Shown here: one piece after another, positions 51,690 to 61,125 of the stretch | How the letters are laid out: the number at the start of each line of letters is the position of its first letter | Numbering within the stretch: position 1 is the stretch's first letter | Source: Acidicapsa acidisoli | GTDB taxonomy: Bacteria; Acidobacteriota; Terriglobia; Terriglobales; Acidobacteriaceae | Assembly: GCF_025685625.1 (NCBI RefSeq) | Contig: NZ_JAGSYI010000008.1 | Location: 1-64,000 of the forward strand | DNA length: 64,000 nt | Direction: 5' to 3' | Notes under the pieces: generated by a model | Databases searched by the model: none | Seen by the model: the letters and a program-made list of their open reading frames with translations, nothing else | What the model was told of the DNA's origin: nothing | Program-made: the position numbers and the translations under genes

Positions 51690-52606
51690 TGGCAAACATG
51701 ATTCCAATGACGAAAGCGGCCGCCCCGTTTCACCCCCTGCTGGATACGGATCAGTTGGCAGAGTTGGCCCTTCAAGCGCTGGTCGCTGAAGCGGAGCTAA
51801 CCCCAAAGCCGGGTCTGGTGGACCGGCGAGGATCTGGCGCGCATTCGGATTTGTCGCTGGACATCATGCGACGATCCGCGTCGGCCATCGCCCCGTACTT
51901 CACAGCCATGGCTGCCGCATCGTGCAACGCTCGGATGGATCAGTCATTGCGAGCAAAGGTCGCTGCCATCGGACGGGAAGCAGAGGCTGCGATGTTGCGA
52001 GAAACCGGGGGTAGTAATGCTCACAAAGGCGCTATCTGGGTGTTAGGGCTCCTAGTCACGGCTACGGCACAGAGTGGCAGTCTCCATCCTGGAGCCATCG
52101 CGAAAGACGCGGGTCTGCTCGCCCAACTTCCTGACTACGCGCGCCCTCAACTTGTATCCCACGGCGATCTGGTTCGGAGCCGGTATGGAGCAAAAGGGGC
52201 TCGGGGAGAGGCATGTGCCGGCTTCCCCCACGTAGTAAAGGTTGGTCTTCCTGCCCTTCGCGCTGCTCGCGAGTGCGGACTATCGGAGACAAACAGTAGG
52301 CTCTCATCGCTCCTTGCCATCATGGCGAGTTTAGAAGACACATGTGTTCTCTATCGTGGCGGAGACGAGGGGCTGCAGACGGTAAAACACGGTGCGAGAG
52401 AGGTGCTCGCTTCAGGAGGGCCTGGCTGTGCGGCCGGAGACGAGATGCTGCGTCGCTTCAGTCGCGCACTTTTTGCCAGAAACATCTCGCCGGGAGGAAG
52501 CGCGGATCTGCTCGCCGCTACTCTCTTTCTGGACGCAATTGAACGACGTCTGTACGACGTGGAAAGGGACAACAGTCTTTTGGAGGAATCATATGGAACA
52601 GATTGA
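51689..52606 (+). CDS. mdcB: Triphosphoribosyl-dephospho-CoA synthase
   Basis: 305 residues; the ATG overlaps the mdcA stop (TAATG), so the longer open frame further upstream is not used. Family motifs: 'ALVAEAELTPKPGLVDRRGSGAHSDLSLDIMRRSA', 'ETGGSNAHKGAIWVLGLLV' and the 'GARGEACAGFPHVVKVGLPAL' region of the CitG/MdcB synthases. It makes 2'-(5''-triphosphoribosyl)-3'-dephospho-CoA, the precursor of the decarboxylase prosthetic group, from ATP and dephospho-CoA. The mdcC start lies 14 bp before its stop. Confidence 0.95.
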   Translation: MANMIPMTKAAAPFHPLLDTDQLAELALQALVAEAELTPKPGLVDRRGSGAHSDLSLDIMRRSASAIAPYFTAMAAASCNARMDQSLRAKVAAIGREAEAAMLRETGGSNAHKGAIWVLGLLVTATAQSGSLHPGAIAKDAGLLAQLPDYARPQLVSHGDLVRSRYGAKGARGEACAGFPHVVKVGLPALRAARECGLSETNSRLSSLLAIMASLEDTCVLYRGGDEGLQTVKHGAREVLASGGPGCAAGDEMLRRFSRALFARNISPGGSADLLAATLFLDAIERRLYDVERDNSLLEESYGTD

Positions 52607-52889
52607 GTTCGATTATCCGACGGCGAACCGTCGCATCACGAAGAAGGCTCATGTCGGCGTAGTGGGGTCTGGAGATATGGAAGTCCTCATGGAGCCGGCC
52701 GACGGGGACGGGGCACACGTCACGATCACTACTAGCGTGAATGGCTTTCAGGACTCGTGGAAGGCCGTCTTTGATCGCTTCTTCTCGAAGTTCAATGGAG
52801 CCATAAAAATCCAGATCAACGACGCAGGCGCAACCCCAGGAAGCGTGCTGTTGCGGTTGGAACAAGCAGTGGAGGCGATTGAGCAGTGA
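52593..52889 (+). CDS. mdcC: Malonate decarboxylase acyl carrier subunit (delta)
   Basis: 98 residues, ATG 52593 with TTGGAGGAATCAT upstream; overlaps the mdcB end. The prosthetic-group serine is seen as Ser26 in 'VGVVGSGDMEVLMEPADG', the site where the phosphoribosyl-dephospho-CoA is attached by MdcG. C-terminal 'LLRLEQAVEAIEQ' is typical. It carries acetyl and malonyl groups between MdcA and the MdcDE decarboxylase. Confidence 0.95.
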   Translation: MEQIEFDYPTANRRITKKAHVGVVGSGDMEVLMEPADGDGAHVTITTSVNGFQDSWKAVFDRFFSKFNGAIKIQINDAGATPGSVLLRLEQAVEAIEQ

Positions 52890-53761
52890 GCACAGCAGAG
52901 AACTTTCCCGCGTTCGTAAATCGCAAGAGCTTTATCGAGCTTGATGGCAGGGCGCGTGCCCGAAGCCTGTTTGACGAAGGAACGGCAAAGGAGTTGGTCG
53001 GCCCATTTGATCGAGTCCAATCTCCTTGGCTTCCAATACAGGGCGTCGCTCCACAAGCCGACGATGGCTGCATCGTGATTAAAGGCAAGATCGGCGGCCT
53101 TCCAGCAGTCGTTGTCTCGCTTGAAGGAGCGTTTCAGGGAGGCAGCATTGGTGAGGTGTCGGGCGCCAAGATGACAGCGGCTCTGGATCTTGCAACGAAA
53201 GACTCGGAAACCGGAACAAAGACTGCCGCCGTCCTCCTCCTTGAAACAGGTGGAGTTCGACTTCAGGAAGCGAATCTTGGGCTCGCTGCGATAGCCGAGG
53301 TAATTTCGTCGATTCTCGCCTTGCGCCGGCACGCCCCAGTGATCACCGTTGTAGCCGGCACCGTTGGCTGTTTCGGCGGCATGTCCCTTGCAGCTGGTGT
53401 GTCAAGCTACGTCATCATGACCAAAGAGGCTCGCCTTGGACTCAATGGTCCTGAAGTCATCGAACAAGAGTCTGGCATCGATGAGTTCGATGCATCTGAT
53501 CGCGCTCTGATCTGGGCAATTCACGGCGGCGAACAGCGAGTCGGTATCGGAGAGGCAGATGAGCTCGTTGAAGACGACGCAGGGAGGATTGCGTCCGCGA
53601 TTCGTAGTTATGTTCAGGCCGGTCCCCCGTCCGAGTATAGAAGCGAACAGGTCAAACTCAACCGCGATCGTATCGCTACGCTGGATATGTCCAAACAGAT
53701 CGATCCGATTAGTCTGCGAAAAAAATGGAACGGCAATGACACCACGGGAGGTGCGCGATGA
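52886..53761 (+). CDS. mdcD: Malonate decarboxylase beta subunit
   Basis: 291 residues from a GTG start overlapping the mdcC stop (GTGA). Crotonase-like carboxyltransferase fold: 'FQGGSIGEVSGAKMTAALDLA', 'VLLLETGGVRLQEANLGLAAIAEVI', 'GTVGCFGGMSLAAGVSSYVIM', 'RLGLNGPEVIEQESG'. With MdcE it decarboxylates the malonyl thioester. Length is normal. The stop overlaps the mdcE start (ATGA). Confidence 0.96.
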   Translation: MSTAENFPAFVNRKSFIELDGRARARSLFDEGTAKELVGPFDRVQSPWLPIQGVAPQADDGCIVIKGKIGGLPAVVVSLEGAFQGGSIGEVSGAKMTAALDLATKDSETGTKTAAVLLLETGGVRLQEANLGLAAIAEVISSILALRRHAPVITVVAGTVGCFGGMSLAAGVSSYVIMTKEARLGLNGPEVIEQESGIDEFDASDRALIWAIHGGEQRVGIGEADELVEDDAGRIASAIRSYVQAGPPSEYRSEQVKLNRDRIATLDMSKQIDPISLRKKWNGNDTTGGAR

Positions 53762-54591
53762 GCGAGCACGTAGGGTTACGCGGAAGAGCTTGGTTTCAGG
53801 CTTTGACCGGAAAGAATGAGCCGTTGGCAGGCGATCCAGGCTCTGTGCTCGCCTCGAATAGCTTACTTGGCAACGAGACCAGCCTGTTTCTGTGCGTTGT
53901 GCCGAACACTGAAAGCCGATTCCCCTGTGTGCGGGACGGACAAGTCGGTTTGGAAGAGGCTTACACGCTGGCCATACGAGTACGTGAAGTGATGGCCGAA
54001 GATCGTGACAAACCTAAGTCAAAAAAGCGGCCGATAATTGCGCTAGTCGACGTCAAGAGCCAAGCATACGGTCGCCGCGAAGAGACGGCAGGAATATTCC
54101 TGGCAGCAGCGACCTCAGCAGATGCCTATGCCTCCGCGAGAATGGCAGGTCATCCGGTAATCAGCCTAGTTGCAGGGCACGCGTTCTCTGGGGGGTTCCT
54201 GACTCACGGCTATCAAGCGAACCGTATTCTCGCCTTCGACGATGCAGGAATCGTCATTCATGCCATGCACAAAGAAGCAGCAGCAAGAATTACGCGGCGG
54301 TCCGTGGAGGAACTCGAGCGGCTCGGCCATGAGATTGCTCCCATGTCGTATGACGTCAAGGACTATGCAAAACTTGGCTTGCTCTACAAACTGCTCCATG
54401 TCGAGAATCCTCTGCAGCCTACCGCATCCGAAGTCGAAATCGTGAAGCAGGGCCTGATTGGGGCGGTTCAGGACGCGCGATCTGGATTAACCGACCTCAG
54501 TAATCGTTTAGAATCCGACGCCGCAAAACAGACACGTAAAGCCAGTATTGCGGTCCGCGCAATGCTCGAAGCGCAGTGGAAGAAGTCCTAA
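53758..54591 (+). CDS. mdcE: Malonate decarboxylase gamma subunit
   Basis: 277 residues, ATG overlapping the mdcD stop. It is the partner crotonase-fold subunit: 'PIIALVDVKSQAYGRREETAGIFLAAATSADAYASARMAGHPVISLVAGHAFSGGFLTHGYQANRILAFDDAGIVIHAMHKE' contains the family's 'AGHAFSG' oxyanion-hole region, though that hallmark usually continues in this way. It forms the decarboxylase with MdcD. Nine bases separate it from the transporter gene. Confidence 0.95.
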   Translation: MSEHVGLRGRAWFQALTGKNEPLAGDPGSVLASNSLLGNETSLFLCVVPNTESRFPCVRDGQVGLEEAYTLAIRVREVMAEDRDKPKSKKRPIIALVDVKSQAYGRREETAGIFLAAATSADAYASARMAGHPVISLVAGHAFSGGFLTHGYQANRILAFDDAGIVIHAMHKEAAARITRRSVEELERLGHEIAPMSYDVKDYAKLGLLYKLLHVENPLQPTASEVEIVKQGLIGAVQDARSGLTDLSNRLESDAAKQTRKASIAVRAMLEAQWKKS

Positions 54592-54600
54592 GGAGCCGCA

Positions 54601-55548
54601 GTGATCACTGTTCTTCTTGATGCGCTCGTACCGATCTTCGTCGGTCTGCTGTTGGGGTATATCGCAGGCCGGCGAGGCGTCATGGATAACGTGAATGTCC
54701 GAAACCTAATAGTGCTTGTCATGAACTTCACGATCCCCTGCGCCCTGTTTTCAACCATCATCCGAACCTCGCGAGAAGACCTCGAGCAACAAATTCCAAC
54801 GGCTCTGATGATCGCACTTGTATTCACTGTGCTCTATGCCACCGGTTATATATGGGCACGGCGATCGCTCAAGATGTCGATCTCCGACGCTTCGGTGTTG
54901 GCTCTTACGATTGGATTTCCAAACTCCGCCGCTATTGCGCTGCCTTTGTTCGCCACATCGTTTGGCCCTGCGTCCACTATCACGGCAGCAATGTCCATTG
55001 CAGTGGGCTCTATTACCATCTCCCCACTTACAGTGGCGCTTCTCGAAGCAGATAAGCAATCACACGGAACCGGAATCAGTATTCGAAATGTGCTTCATAG
55101 TTTTGTTCGGGCTCTCGCCCGGCCAGTAGTATGGGCTCCAGCACTTGCGCTGATTGGCGCCTACTTCGGTGTACATCTACCCAGCTACGCTAACGACACC
55201 CTCATAACCCTGGGAAGTGCGGCAACAGCTTCTTCGCTGATCCTCACGGGAGTAGTTGTCTCAGCACAGCGATTTCGATTCGACCAGAGTGTATTTTGGG
55301 CGACCATCACCATCCTGTTATTCCAACCGATCTTCGCTCTTAGTATGACTCTCCTCTTCCATATGAGCCGCGATCATGTTCGAGACATCACGATCATTAG
55401 TGCAATTCCAGGCGGCTTCTTCGGGCTCGTTTTCGGTAAAAGCTTTGACGCAACACCTGAAGCGGCCAGTTCAGGACTGATCGCCTCCTACGGCGCTGGA
55501 TGGCTTTCGCTAGCACTATGGATGCTGGTAATGACGAAGTACTTTTGA
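54601..55548 (+). CDS. mdcF: Malonate transporter, auxin efflux carrier family
   Basis: 315 residues with about ten membrane helices, e.g. 'ALVPIFVGLLLGYIAGRRGVM', 'LMIALVFTVLYATGYIWA', 'ALTIGFPNSAAIALPLFATSFG', 'ALIGAYFGVHLPSY' and 'ITIISAIPGGFFGLVFGKSF'. It starts with a GTG after AGGAGCCGCA. The AEC fold and its position between mdcE and mdcG match MdcF of the Klebsiella-type operon, the malonate carrier, in contrast to the MdcLM pair of other bacteria. Inner membrane. Confidence 0.85.
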   Translation: MITVLLDALVPIFVGLLLGYIAGRRGVMDNVNVRNLIVLVMNFTIPCALFSTIIRTSREDLEQQIPTALMIALVFTVLYATGYIWARRSLKMSISDASVLALTIGFPNSAAIALPLFATSFGPASTITAAMSIAVGSITISPLTVALLEADKQSHGTGISIRNVLHSFVRALARPVVWAPALALIGAYFGVHLPSYANDTLITLGSAATASSLILTGVVVSAQRFRFDQSVFWATITILLFQPIFALSMTLLFHMSRDHVRDITIISAIPGGFFGLVFGKSFDATPEAASSGLIASYGAGWLSLALWMLVMTKYF

Positions 55549-55554
55549 GGTTTT

Positions 55555-56211
55555 ATGGTTGGCGCTATCTATGATGTACCGCGAGTACATGATCTCCTCT
55601 ACCTGAGATCAGAAACGATTCATCCAGCATGTATGACTGAGCTTCCGTGGGTGCAGATGGCGATGAGGCGCATCCCGTGGGTCGTTGTGCGGCGGGTGAA
55701 CGCGCCAGCCAGCAAGATTGCGGTCGGAATTCGAGGAACTAACAGGAATCAGCGTTGGGGAGGTTTGGTGGAAATGACAGATGTGGTCTTGATTAAACAA
55801 CCTCTCCAACTGCGCACCTCCCTCGCACATGACTCACGCAAGGCCATTCCAGCGCTCAAGACCCTTGCGTTAGTTGAGGAGGAATTCGCGGACCTCGATT
55901 TGAACTGGGGACCAGTCGGAAGTGTCGGTTTTGAACTTGCTACCGGCGATTGCGTGACTACCGAATCAAGTGACCTAGACCTTGCGCTATTCGCTTCGCA
56001 GAGAATAGCCCATGCTATCGCTCACGATCTATGGAGCACCTTGAGCTCGTTGCCAGCGAAGGTCGATGTGCGTGTCGAAACTCCATGTTGTGGATTTTCG
56101 CTTGAGGAGTACGCTCTTCGACGATCCGCAAAGATTATGATTCGCACTCCCGATGGGCGACATCTCGTTGAGGATCCTTGGGACGTGGCAGGTGAAGGTG
56201 GCTTGAAATGA
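55555..56211 (+). CDS. mdcG: Phosphoribosyl-dephospho-CoA transferase
   Basis: 218 residues, ATG 55555 after TTTTGAGGTTTT. Nucleotidyltransferase-like pattern: 'WGPVGSVGFELATG', the acidic 'SSDLDLALF' and the substrate-handling tail 'RVETPCCGFSLEEYALR..KIMIRTPDGRHLV'. It transfers the phosphoribosyl-dephospho-CoA group from the MdcB product to Ser26 of MdcC, making the holo-carrier. The stop overlaps the mdcH start (ATGA). Confidence 0.93.
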   Translation: MVGAIYDVPRVHDLLYLRSETIHPACMTELPWVQMAMRRIPWVVVRRVNAPASKIAVGIRGTNRNQRWGGLVEMTDVVLIKQPLQLRTSLAHDSRKAIPALKTLALVEEEFADLDLNWGPVGSVGFELATGDCVTTESSDLDLALFASQRIAHAIAHDLWSTLSSLPAKVDVRVETPCCGFSLEEYALRRSAKIMIRTPDGRHLVEDPWDVAGEGGLK

Positions 56212-57125
56212 ATACAGGCTTACTCTTTCCAGGACAGGGTTCGCAAAGACCACAGATGCTTCACGATCTCGTCCAGCATCCAGCCGTTGATGAAACATTA
56301 GCCGAAATAAGTGAGGCCCTGGGGATCGACGCCCGGACTTTAGATTCCGCGGACGCTCTGCGCTCACCCGTTTCAGTTCAACTCGCTCTTTTTGCGGTAG
56401 GTGTGTCTACTGCGCGAGCCCTGCAGCGGAGCGGTGTGCGACCATTCGCGGTAGCAGGGCTTTCAATTGGTGCCTTCTCAGCAGCCGTCGTAGCTGAAGC
56501 GATTGAACTCTCAGATGCAATACGGCTAGTGCGCTCGCGAGCCGAACAGATGGAGCATATGTACCCTACCGGGTATGGGTTGGCGGCCATAGTGGGGCTT
56601 AGCGAGGCGCATGTAAACAGGTTGGTTATATCGGTAAACACGACGGAGCATCCCGTGTTTGTTGGGAACATCAATGCTCCGCTACAGATTGTAATTGCCG
56701 GTTCCATTGAAGGGATGAAAGCGGTGTTAGCGAAGGCCCTACTGCAAGGGGCGAGGAAGGCAGAGCTGCTCGATGTGCCCGTACCATCCCACTGCCCGCT
56801 CTTACAGCCCATTGCAGACTCGCTTCGAAAACAGTTGGAAGCAATTTCGGTTCAAGATCCAAAGGTCATTTATATCAGTAACGTGAACGCACGAGCTGTG
56901 CGCACTGCGAAGGGCATAGCAAAAGACCTGGCCGACAACATCGCCCACGGAGTGCGTTGGCACGATGCTACAAGCATCGCGCAGGAACTCGGTTGCGAGC
57001 TACTTCTCCAGTTACCTCCCGGCCACACCTTGAGGGACTTGGCACAGGAGAATCTCTCGAATATCAAAGCCAATGTGATCACGCCGGACAACTTCGACAA
57101 GCTACTGCATCTTGTCCTGAGTTAA
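56208..57125 (+). CDS. mdcH: Malonate decarboxylase epsilon subunit, malonyl-CoA:ACP acyltransferase
   Basis: 305 residues. Acyltransferase motifs: 'LFPGQGSQRPQML' at the start, the nucleophile elbow 'VAGLSIGAFSAAVVAEAI' and 'PVPSHCPLLQPIADSL' with the His. MdcH loads malonyl from malonyl-CoA onto the carrier, priming the cycle. It is the last canonical mdc gene and ends 48 bp before the TolC-FUSC fusion. Confidence 0.95.
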   Translation: MNTGLLFPGQGSQRPQMLHDLVQHPAVDETLAEISEALGIDARTLDSADALRSPVSVQLALFAVGVSTARALQRSGVRPFAVAGLSIGAFSAAVVAEAIELSDAIRLVRSRAEQMEHMYPTGYGLAAIVGLSEAHVNRLVISVNTTEHPVFVGNINAPLQIVIAGSIEGMKAVLAKALLQGARKAELLDVPVPSHCPLLQPIADSLRKQLEAISVQDPKVIYISNVNARAVRTAKGIAKDLADNIAHGVRWHDATSIAQELGCELLLQLPPGHTLRDLAQENLSNIKANVITPDNFDKLLHLVLS

Positions 57126-57172
57126 TTCAACATTTTAGGTTTCGAGAGACGAGCGAGATTAGCGGCAAGGAC

Positions 57173-58489
57173 TTGAACATCAAAACACAATTCCGATTCG
57201 CAAGAATATTCCCAGTCGATCTAGGACTCATACTTTACACCGGCGCGCTACCCTTACTTGCGCAAAGCGGGGACTGGGACAACTGGGGCTCCTCTTCTAT
57301 GCAGTCGCATCTAGGTGATCTTGAAAGGTCTCGGTCGAACTGCGGGATCATTGTGACATCAAAAGACGTAAGTCGTTGCATCGGAGCGACACGCACTGCA
57401 GTTCCAATCCCTCGTGTTCTTAACGGCCATATTTATGGCTTAACTGAGTTGATCGACATCGCAGAAACTTCAAGTCCCGAGGGATGGATCGCGTGGATTG
57501 AAGCTAAACGTTCTTTGGAAAGGGTCGGTGTCGATGAGGCTCTTTATCTCCCTCTTCTTACGTTCGCAGCACAAGGACGCGACACACGTCTTATCTTCCC
57601 ATTTCCGATGCCGATTGCCCCGCGCGAATATGTCACCGTAGAGGAGCCTCTCGCGCAGGCTCAACTGGAACTGCAGTATTCCCTTCTCGATTTCAGCCGC
57701 AAATCGCGGCATGAAGGCAGTAAGGCGTTAGAAATTGCACCGACTCTGCAGTTGTCGCGAGTCCATCAGACGATCGCCTACAACACCGCGATTGAGTTTT
57801 ATCGCGTGCAGCAGGCATCTGGGCAACTTGACGCGGCTATGACAACAGGCGCAATTAGACAAAAACAACTGTACCGCCTAGCGGGCGCACTTCTGGGAGG
57901 TGTACTTGGCATTGCCACGGTCTCATTGCTGTACCCCAACATGGATTCCATCTCTTCTTTGATCATAGTCGTCGCCGCAGTCTCATTTCTCTCAGGATGG
58001 GTCTTACGGAGTCCACGAATGAGTTATGTCGTCGTACAGATTGGGTTTGGCTTCTTTTTGACGGCATTGCTCGGCTTCAGTTCCACCTCAAATATATCGC
58101 CCGCGCGAGATCGCGTGATCGGTGTCGCGCTCGGTATTTTGGTCATGTGGTTCATCTTTGATCAACTTTGGCTTTCTCGTACAAGCGACGTGTTATGCCA
58201 ATGCCTGGTAATCATTAATAGCGCTACAAACCAACTTAGACGGATCCTTGAACATTGTCTCGACGCCGCGGACAGAATCCACTTCAATGCTCTTCGAGAG
58301 TCTGTGTCGTCGGAGTTGGCAAACGTCGACCAACTAGAGTTCGGGGTCTATTTTGAAGGTGGTCAACATCGAGCACGGGAGATCGCCCGAACCCGACATC
58401 TCATCCGAGAGATCGAGTCATCTGCAGGTGAGTTCTACTTATTAGCAAAAGATCTTTCTCACGCATCGTTTCGCTCCAGATCACCTTAG
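57173..58489 (+). CDS. In-frame fusion: TolC-type outer-membrane protein N-part with FUSC membrane domain
   Basis: 438 residues starting at TTG 57173 (AAGGA 6 bases upstream); an open frame upstream runs inside mdcH and is ignored. Residues 1 to about 225 are a TolC-family N-half: signal peptide 'FPVDLGLILYTGALPLLAQ', 'YGLTELIDIAETSSPEGWIAW', 'TVEEPLAQAQLELQYSLLDFSRK' and 'FYRVQQASGQLDAAMTTG'. From about 228 the sequence is FUSC: 'RQKQLYRLAGALLGGVLGIATVSLLYP', 'SYVVVQIGFGFFLTALLGF', 'ARDRVIGVALGILVMWFIFDQLW'. FUSC and TolC genes are usually neighbours, so a deletion has joined them. The protein could not form a working channel or pump. Confidence 0.75.
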   Translation: MNIKTQFRFARIFPVDLGLILYTGALPLLAQSGDWDNWGSSSMQSHLGDLERSRSNCGIIVTSKDVSRCIGATRTAVPIPRVLNGHIYGLTELIDIAETSSPEGWIAWIEAKRSLERVGVDEALYLPLLTFAAQGRDTRLIFPFPMPIAPREYVTVEEPLAQAQLELQYSLLDFSRKSRHEGSKALEIAPTLQLSRVHQTIAYNTAIEFYRVQQASGQLDAAMTTGAIRQKQLYRLAGALLGGVLGIATVSLLYPNMDSISSLIIVVAAVSFLSGWVLRSPRMSYVVVQIGFGFFLTALLGFSSTSNISPARDRVIGVALGILVMWFIFDQLWLSRTSDVLCQCLVIINSATNQLRRILEHCLDAADRIHFNALRESVSSELANVDQLEFGVYFEGGQHRAREIARTRHLIREIESSAGEFYLLAKDLSHASFRSRSP

Positions 58490-58644
58490 TTTGGTAGAAC
58501 GCGGCAACGCCAACGCTACTTCTATTTGCTCCACTTATTACAGAGCAGAACCTGTACAACCAAGTTTATGACTGATGGACGCCTCTAATCAGAAGTGTGG
58601 CAAGCGGAATGAATTGGCGGCCACTCACAGAAAGGTCTATACAC

Positions 58645-59430
58645 ATGAACAACCCCACTAAAACACTCGTGTTGGCCGCCGCATTGGCAGGCGTCCTCGT
58701 GAGTACTCCGGCTCGCTTGAACGCACAAGGCGAAGCGCATCGCATTCGGAATATTGTCTTAGTTCACGGCGCATGGGCAGATGGCTCTGGCTGGAATGGC
58801 GTCTACGAAATTCTCACAAAGGATGGCTACAAGGTGAGCATCGTTCAGGAGCCAGAGAGCTCTTTCAAAGATGACGTGGCGGCCACCAGACGTATCCTCG
58901 CGCTTCAAGACGGCCCGAGCATTCTTGTCGCCCACAGCTATGGAGGTGCTGTCATTACAGAGGCGGGCACTGACCCCTCCGTTGCTGGTTTGGTGTATGT
59001 TGCTGCGCACATGCCTGATGCTGGCGAAGACGAAGCTGATGATGGCAAACGCTTTCCGAGCGACGTGAGCAAGTCGACCGCAATCAAGAAGACCGCTGAT
59101 GGCTTTACATATCTCGATCCCGCACAATTTCATGAATACTTTGCTGCGGACTTGCCTGCACAGCAGGCCGAGTTCATGGCACATTCGCAGGTCCTCAACT
59201 TTGCTGAGAACTTTAAGGCCGTCATCAAAACAGCTGCATGGCGCAGCAAGCCGAGTTGGATGATCGTAGCGACCAAGGATAGGACGATCAATCCCGAGTT
59301 GGAGCGATGGTATGCTGCGCGCGCCAAGAGTCACACCACAGAGATTGTAGGTGCGAGCCACTCGGTATACGCCTCGCGTCCGAAGGAAGTTGCGGCGGTC
59401 ATCGAAGAAGCTGCAGCGCACGCACAGTAG
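58645..59430 (+). CDS. Exported alpha/beta hydrolase (copy B)
   Basis: 261 residues; ATG 58645 after AAAGGTCTATACAC. Signal peptide 'TLVLAAALAGVLVSTPARLNAQ'. Motifs as in copy A: 'VLVHGAWADGSGW', Ser98 in 'AHSYGGAV', 'KDRTINPELERW' and His239 in 'GASHSVYASRP'. About two thirds of residues are identical to copy A by eye. It lies upstream of the multicopper oxidase by 131 bp on the same strand. Substrate unknown. Confidence 0.88.
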   Translation: MNNPTKTLVLAAALAGVLVSTPARLNAQGEAHRIRNIVLVHGAWADGSGWNGVYEILTKDGYKVSIVQEPESSFKDDVAATRRILALQDGPSILVAHSYGGAVITEAGTDPSVAGLVYVAAHMPDAGEDEADDGKRFPSDVSKSTAIKKTADGFTYLDPAQFHEYFAADLPAQQAEFMAHSQVLNFAENFKAVIKTAAWRSKPSWMIVATKDRTINPELERWYAARAKSHTTEIVGASHSVYASRPKEVAAVIEEAAAHAQ

Positions 59431-59561
59431 CCATCCGACTTTAGACTCCTGCTTTGGCGCGGTACCGGATCGTAACTCTCGGTACTGTGCCGAGCACCAA
59501 CCCGTAGCTTAAGGCGAGAGAAGACGTCTCAGCGCTCGAATCGCGAAGGAGATTATTTCGT

Positions 59562-61073
59562 ATGTGGACGACACGGCCCAACACGTCAAAGGCGGCAATT
59601 CATTGTGCCGTTCTGCTTTGTCTCTCCGCTCAACCTTGCCTCCAAGCACAACAGTCGGGAACTTCCAACGACGGTGTCACTCTTCCAACACTTCCCGAGG
59701 TGCATGGACCCTTTGTTCTATATGCGGTGAACGATCCGACGAGTGGGAAGGGAGCATTTTCCTTTGAAGGTCACAACATTCCTCCAGTCATCCGGGTGGA
59801 GCCAGGCGGGAACATCCGCGTGGAGTACGTCAATCAGATGTCAACGAAATCCACGGAGTTATGTGTCGACGGCCCCTGCATGAACATGACAAACCTGCAT
59901 TTCCATGGGCTTCACGTCTCGCCGCATTCTCCTCAAGACGATGTTCTTTCAATGATGGCCATGCCTGGTCAATCGCTGCACTACATGGTCGACATCCCCC
60001 AGAATCAACCTCCCGGGTTGTATTGGTATCATACCCATCCCCATGGGGAGAGCTATCAGCAGGATCTCGATGGGATGTCAGGAGCCATTGTCATTGATGG
60101 CATCGACCGATATGCCCCTGAGGTGCGCTCGATGAGGGAGCGCATTCTCATCCTTCGTGATGCGGAATTGCGCGAGAACGACGCAACGTCTTCCTATCTG
60201 AAGGAGCGGGTACAACTCTCTCCGACAGCCTGTGGCGCGGCCGCTGGCGACCCCCAACGGATCTTCACTGTGAATGGTGTGGTCCGACCGCAGATAGGCA
60301 TTGGACCCGGAGAGAAACAGTTCTGGCGTATCGTCAACGCATCTCCCGACTTCTATGCCGACCTGGAGATCGACTCAGAACAATTGACGGTAGTAGCGCT
60401 GGATGGAATGCCGCTCGGCTATCACGACCCCAATCGCCGAACTGAGTCATTGCGGCATGTTCTAGTCGCGCCGGCGGGACGCGTTGAAGCGATTGTTACC
60501 GGACCGAAGCCAGGCGTGCACGCTTCGCTCAGGACACGTTGCGTCGACACAGGGAGCGATGGTGACCCAAATCCTGCGATGGTCGTCGCAGATCTCAGCG
60601 CAACGGACGCAACAACAGATCAGTTTCCCTCGGTAACTCCCCATACAAGCAAGGCTGTGTATAAGACGCTTTCTCCTACCCTAGTGCGGACGCTGGAGAG
60701 CAGCACGCCCGAGTTCATCGTGACGTTCTCCGAAGATGTGCATGGTTTCTACGTGAACGATAAGAGGTACTCGCCGAGCGACGGACCCTTGCTCACTGTG
60801 AAGGTTGGGCATTACGTACATTGGCGTGTCGTCAATCACTCCCATGAAATTCACCCGTTTCATATCCATCAGGTGCATTTTCTCGTTTTCCAAGAGGACG
60901 GTAAGAAGACGGCACAGCCTGAGTGGCTAGACACAGTAAACGTCACGCCGGAGGGCTCTGTTGATCTGATTATGGATTTTACCGATCCGCTTATCCGCGG
61001 GATGTCTGTCTTTCATTGCCACTTGTTGAAACACGAAGACAAGGGAATGATGGCCAAGATTCTCTTTCAATAA
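59562..61073 (+). CDS. Exported multicopper oxidase
   Basis: 503 residues with a signal peptide ('AIHCAVLLCLSAQPCLQAQQ'). Copper ligands are all present: 'NLHFHGLHVS', 'YWYHTHPHGESYQQDLDGMSG', 'HEIHPFHIHQVHF' and 'VFHCHLLKHEDKGMM' with the type 1 Cys, His and Met. Three cupredoxin domains fit the length. It oxidises a phenolic, metal-ion or cytochrome substrate while reducing O2 to water in the periplasm. The following genes encode haem proteins of the P460 type, a likely electron-transfer link (inference). The start is the first ATG after a weak AAGGAG at about 59548. Confidence 0.93.
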   Translation: MWTTRPNTSKAAIHCAVLLCLSAQPCLQAQQSGTSNDGVTLPTLPEVHGPFVLYAVNDPTSGKGAFSFEGHNIPPVIRVEPGGNIRVEYVNQMSTKSTELCVDGPCMNMTNLHFHGLHVSPHSPQDDVLSMMAMPGQSLHYMVDIPQNQPPGLYWYHTHPHGESYQQDLDGMSGAIVIDGIDRYAPEVRSMRERILILRDAELRENDATSSYLKERVQLSPTACGAAAGDPQRIFTVNGVVRPQIGIGPGEKQFWRIVNASPDFYADLEIDSEQLTVVALDGMPLGYHDPNRRTESLRHVLVAPAGRVEAIVTGPKPGVHASLRTRCVDTGSDGDPNPAMVVADLSATDATTDQFPSVTPHTSKAVYKTLSPTLVRTLESSTPEFIVTFSEDVHGFYVNDKRYSPSDGPLLTVKVGHYVHWRVVNHSHEIHPFHIHQVHFLVFQEDGKKTAQPEWLDTVNVTPEGSVDLIMDFTDPLIRGMSVFHCHLLKHEDKGMMAKILFQ

Positions 61074-61125
61074 TTTGATTTACTAAACCGGCTTTCGGCA
61101 TATACATGCAATACGGAGATCGCTC

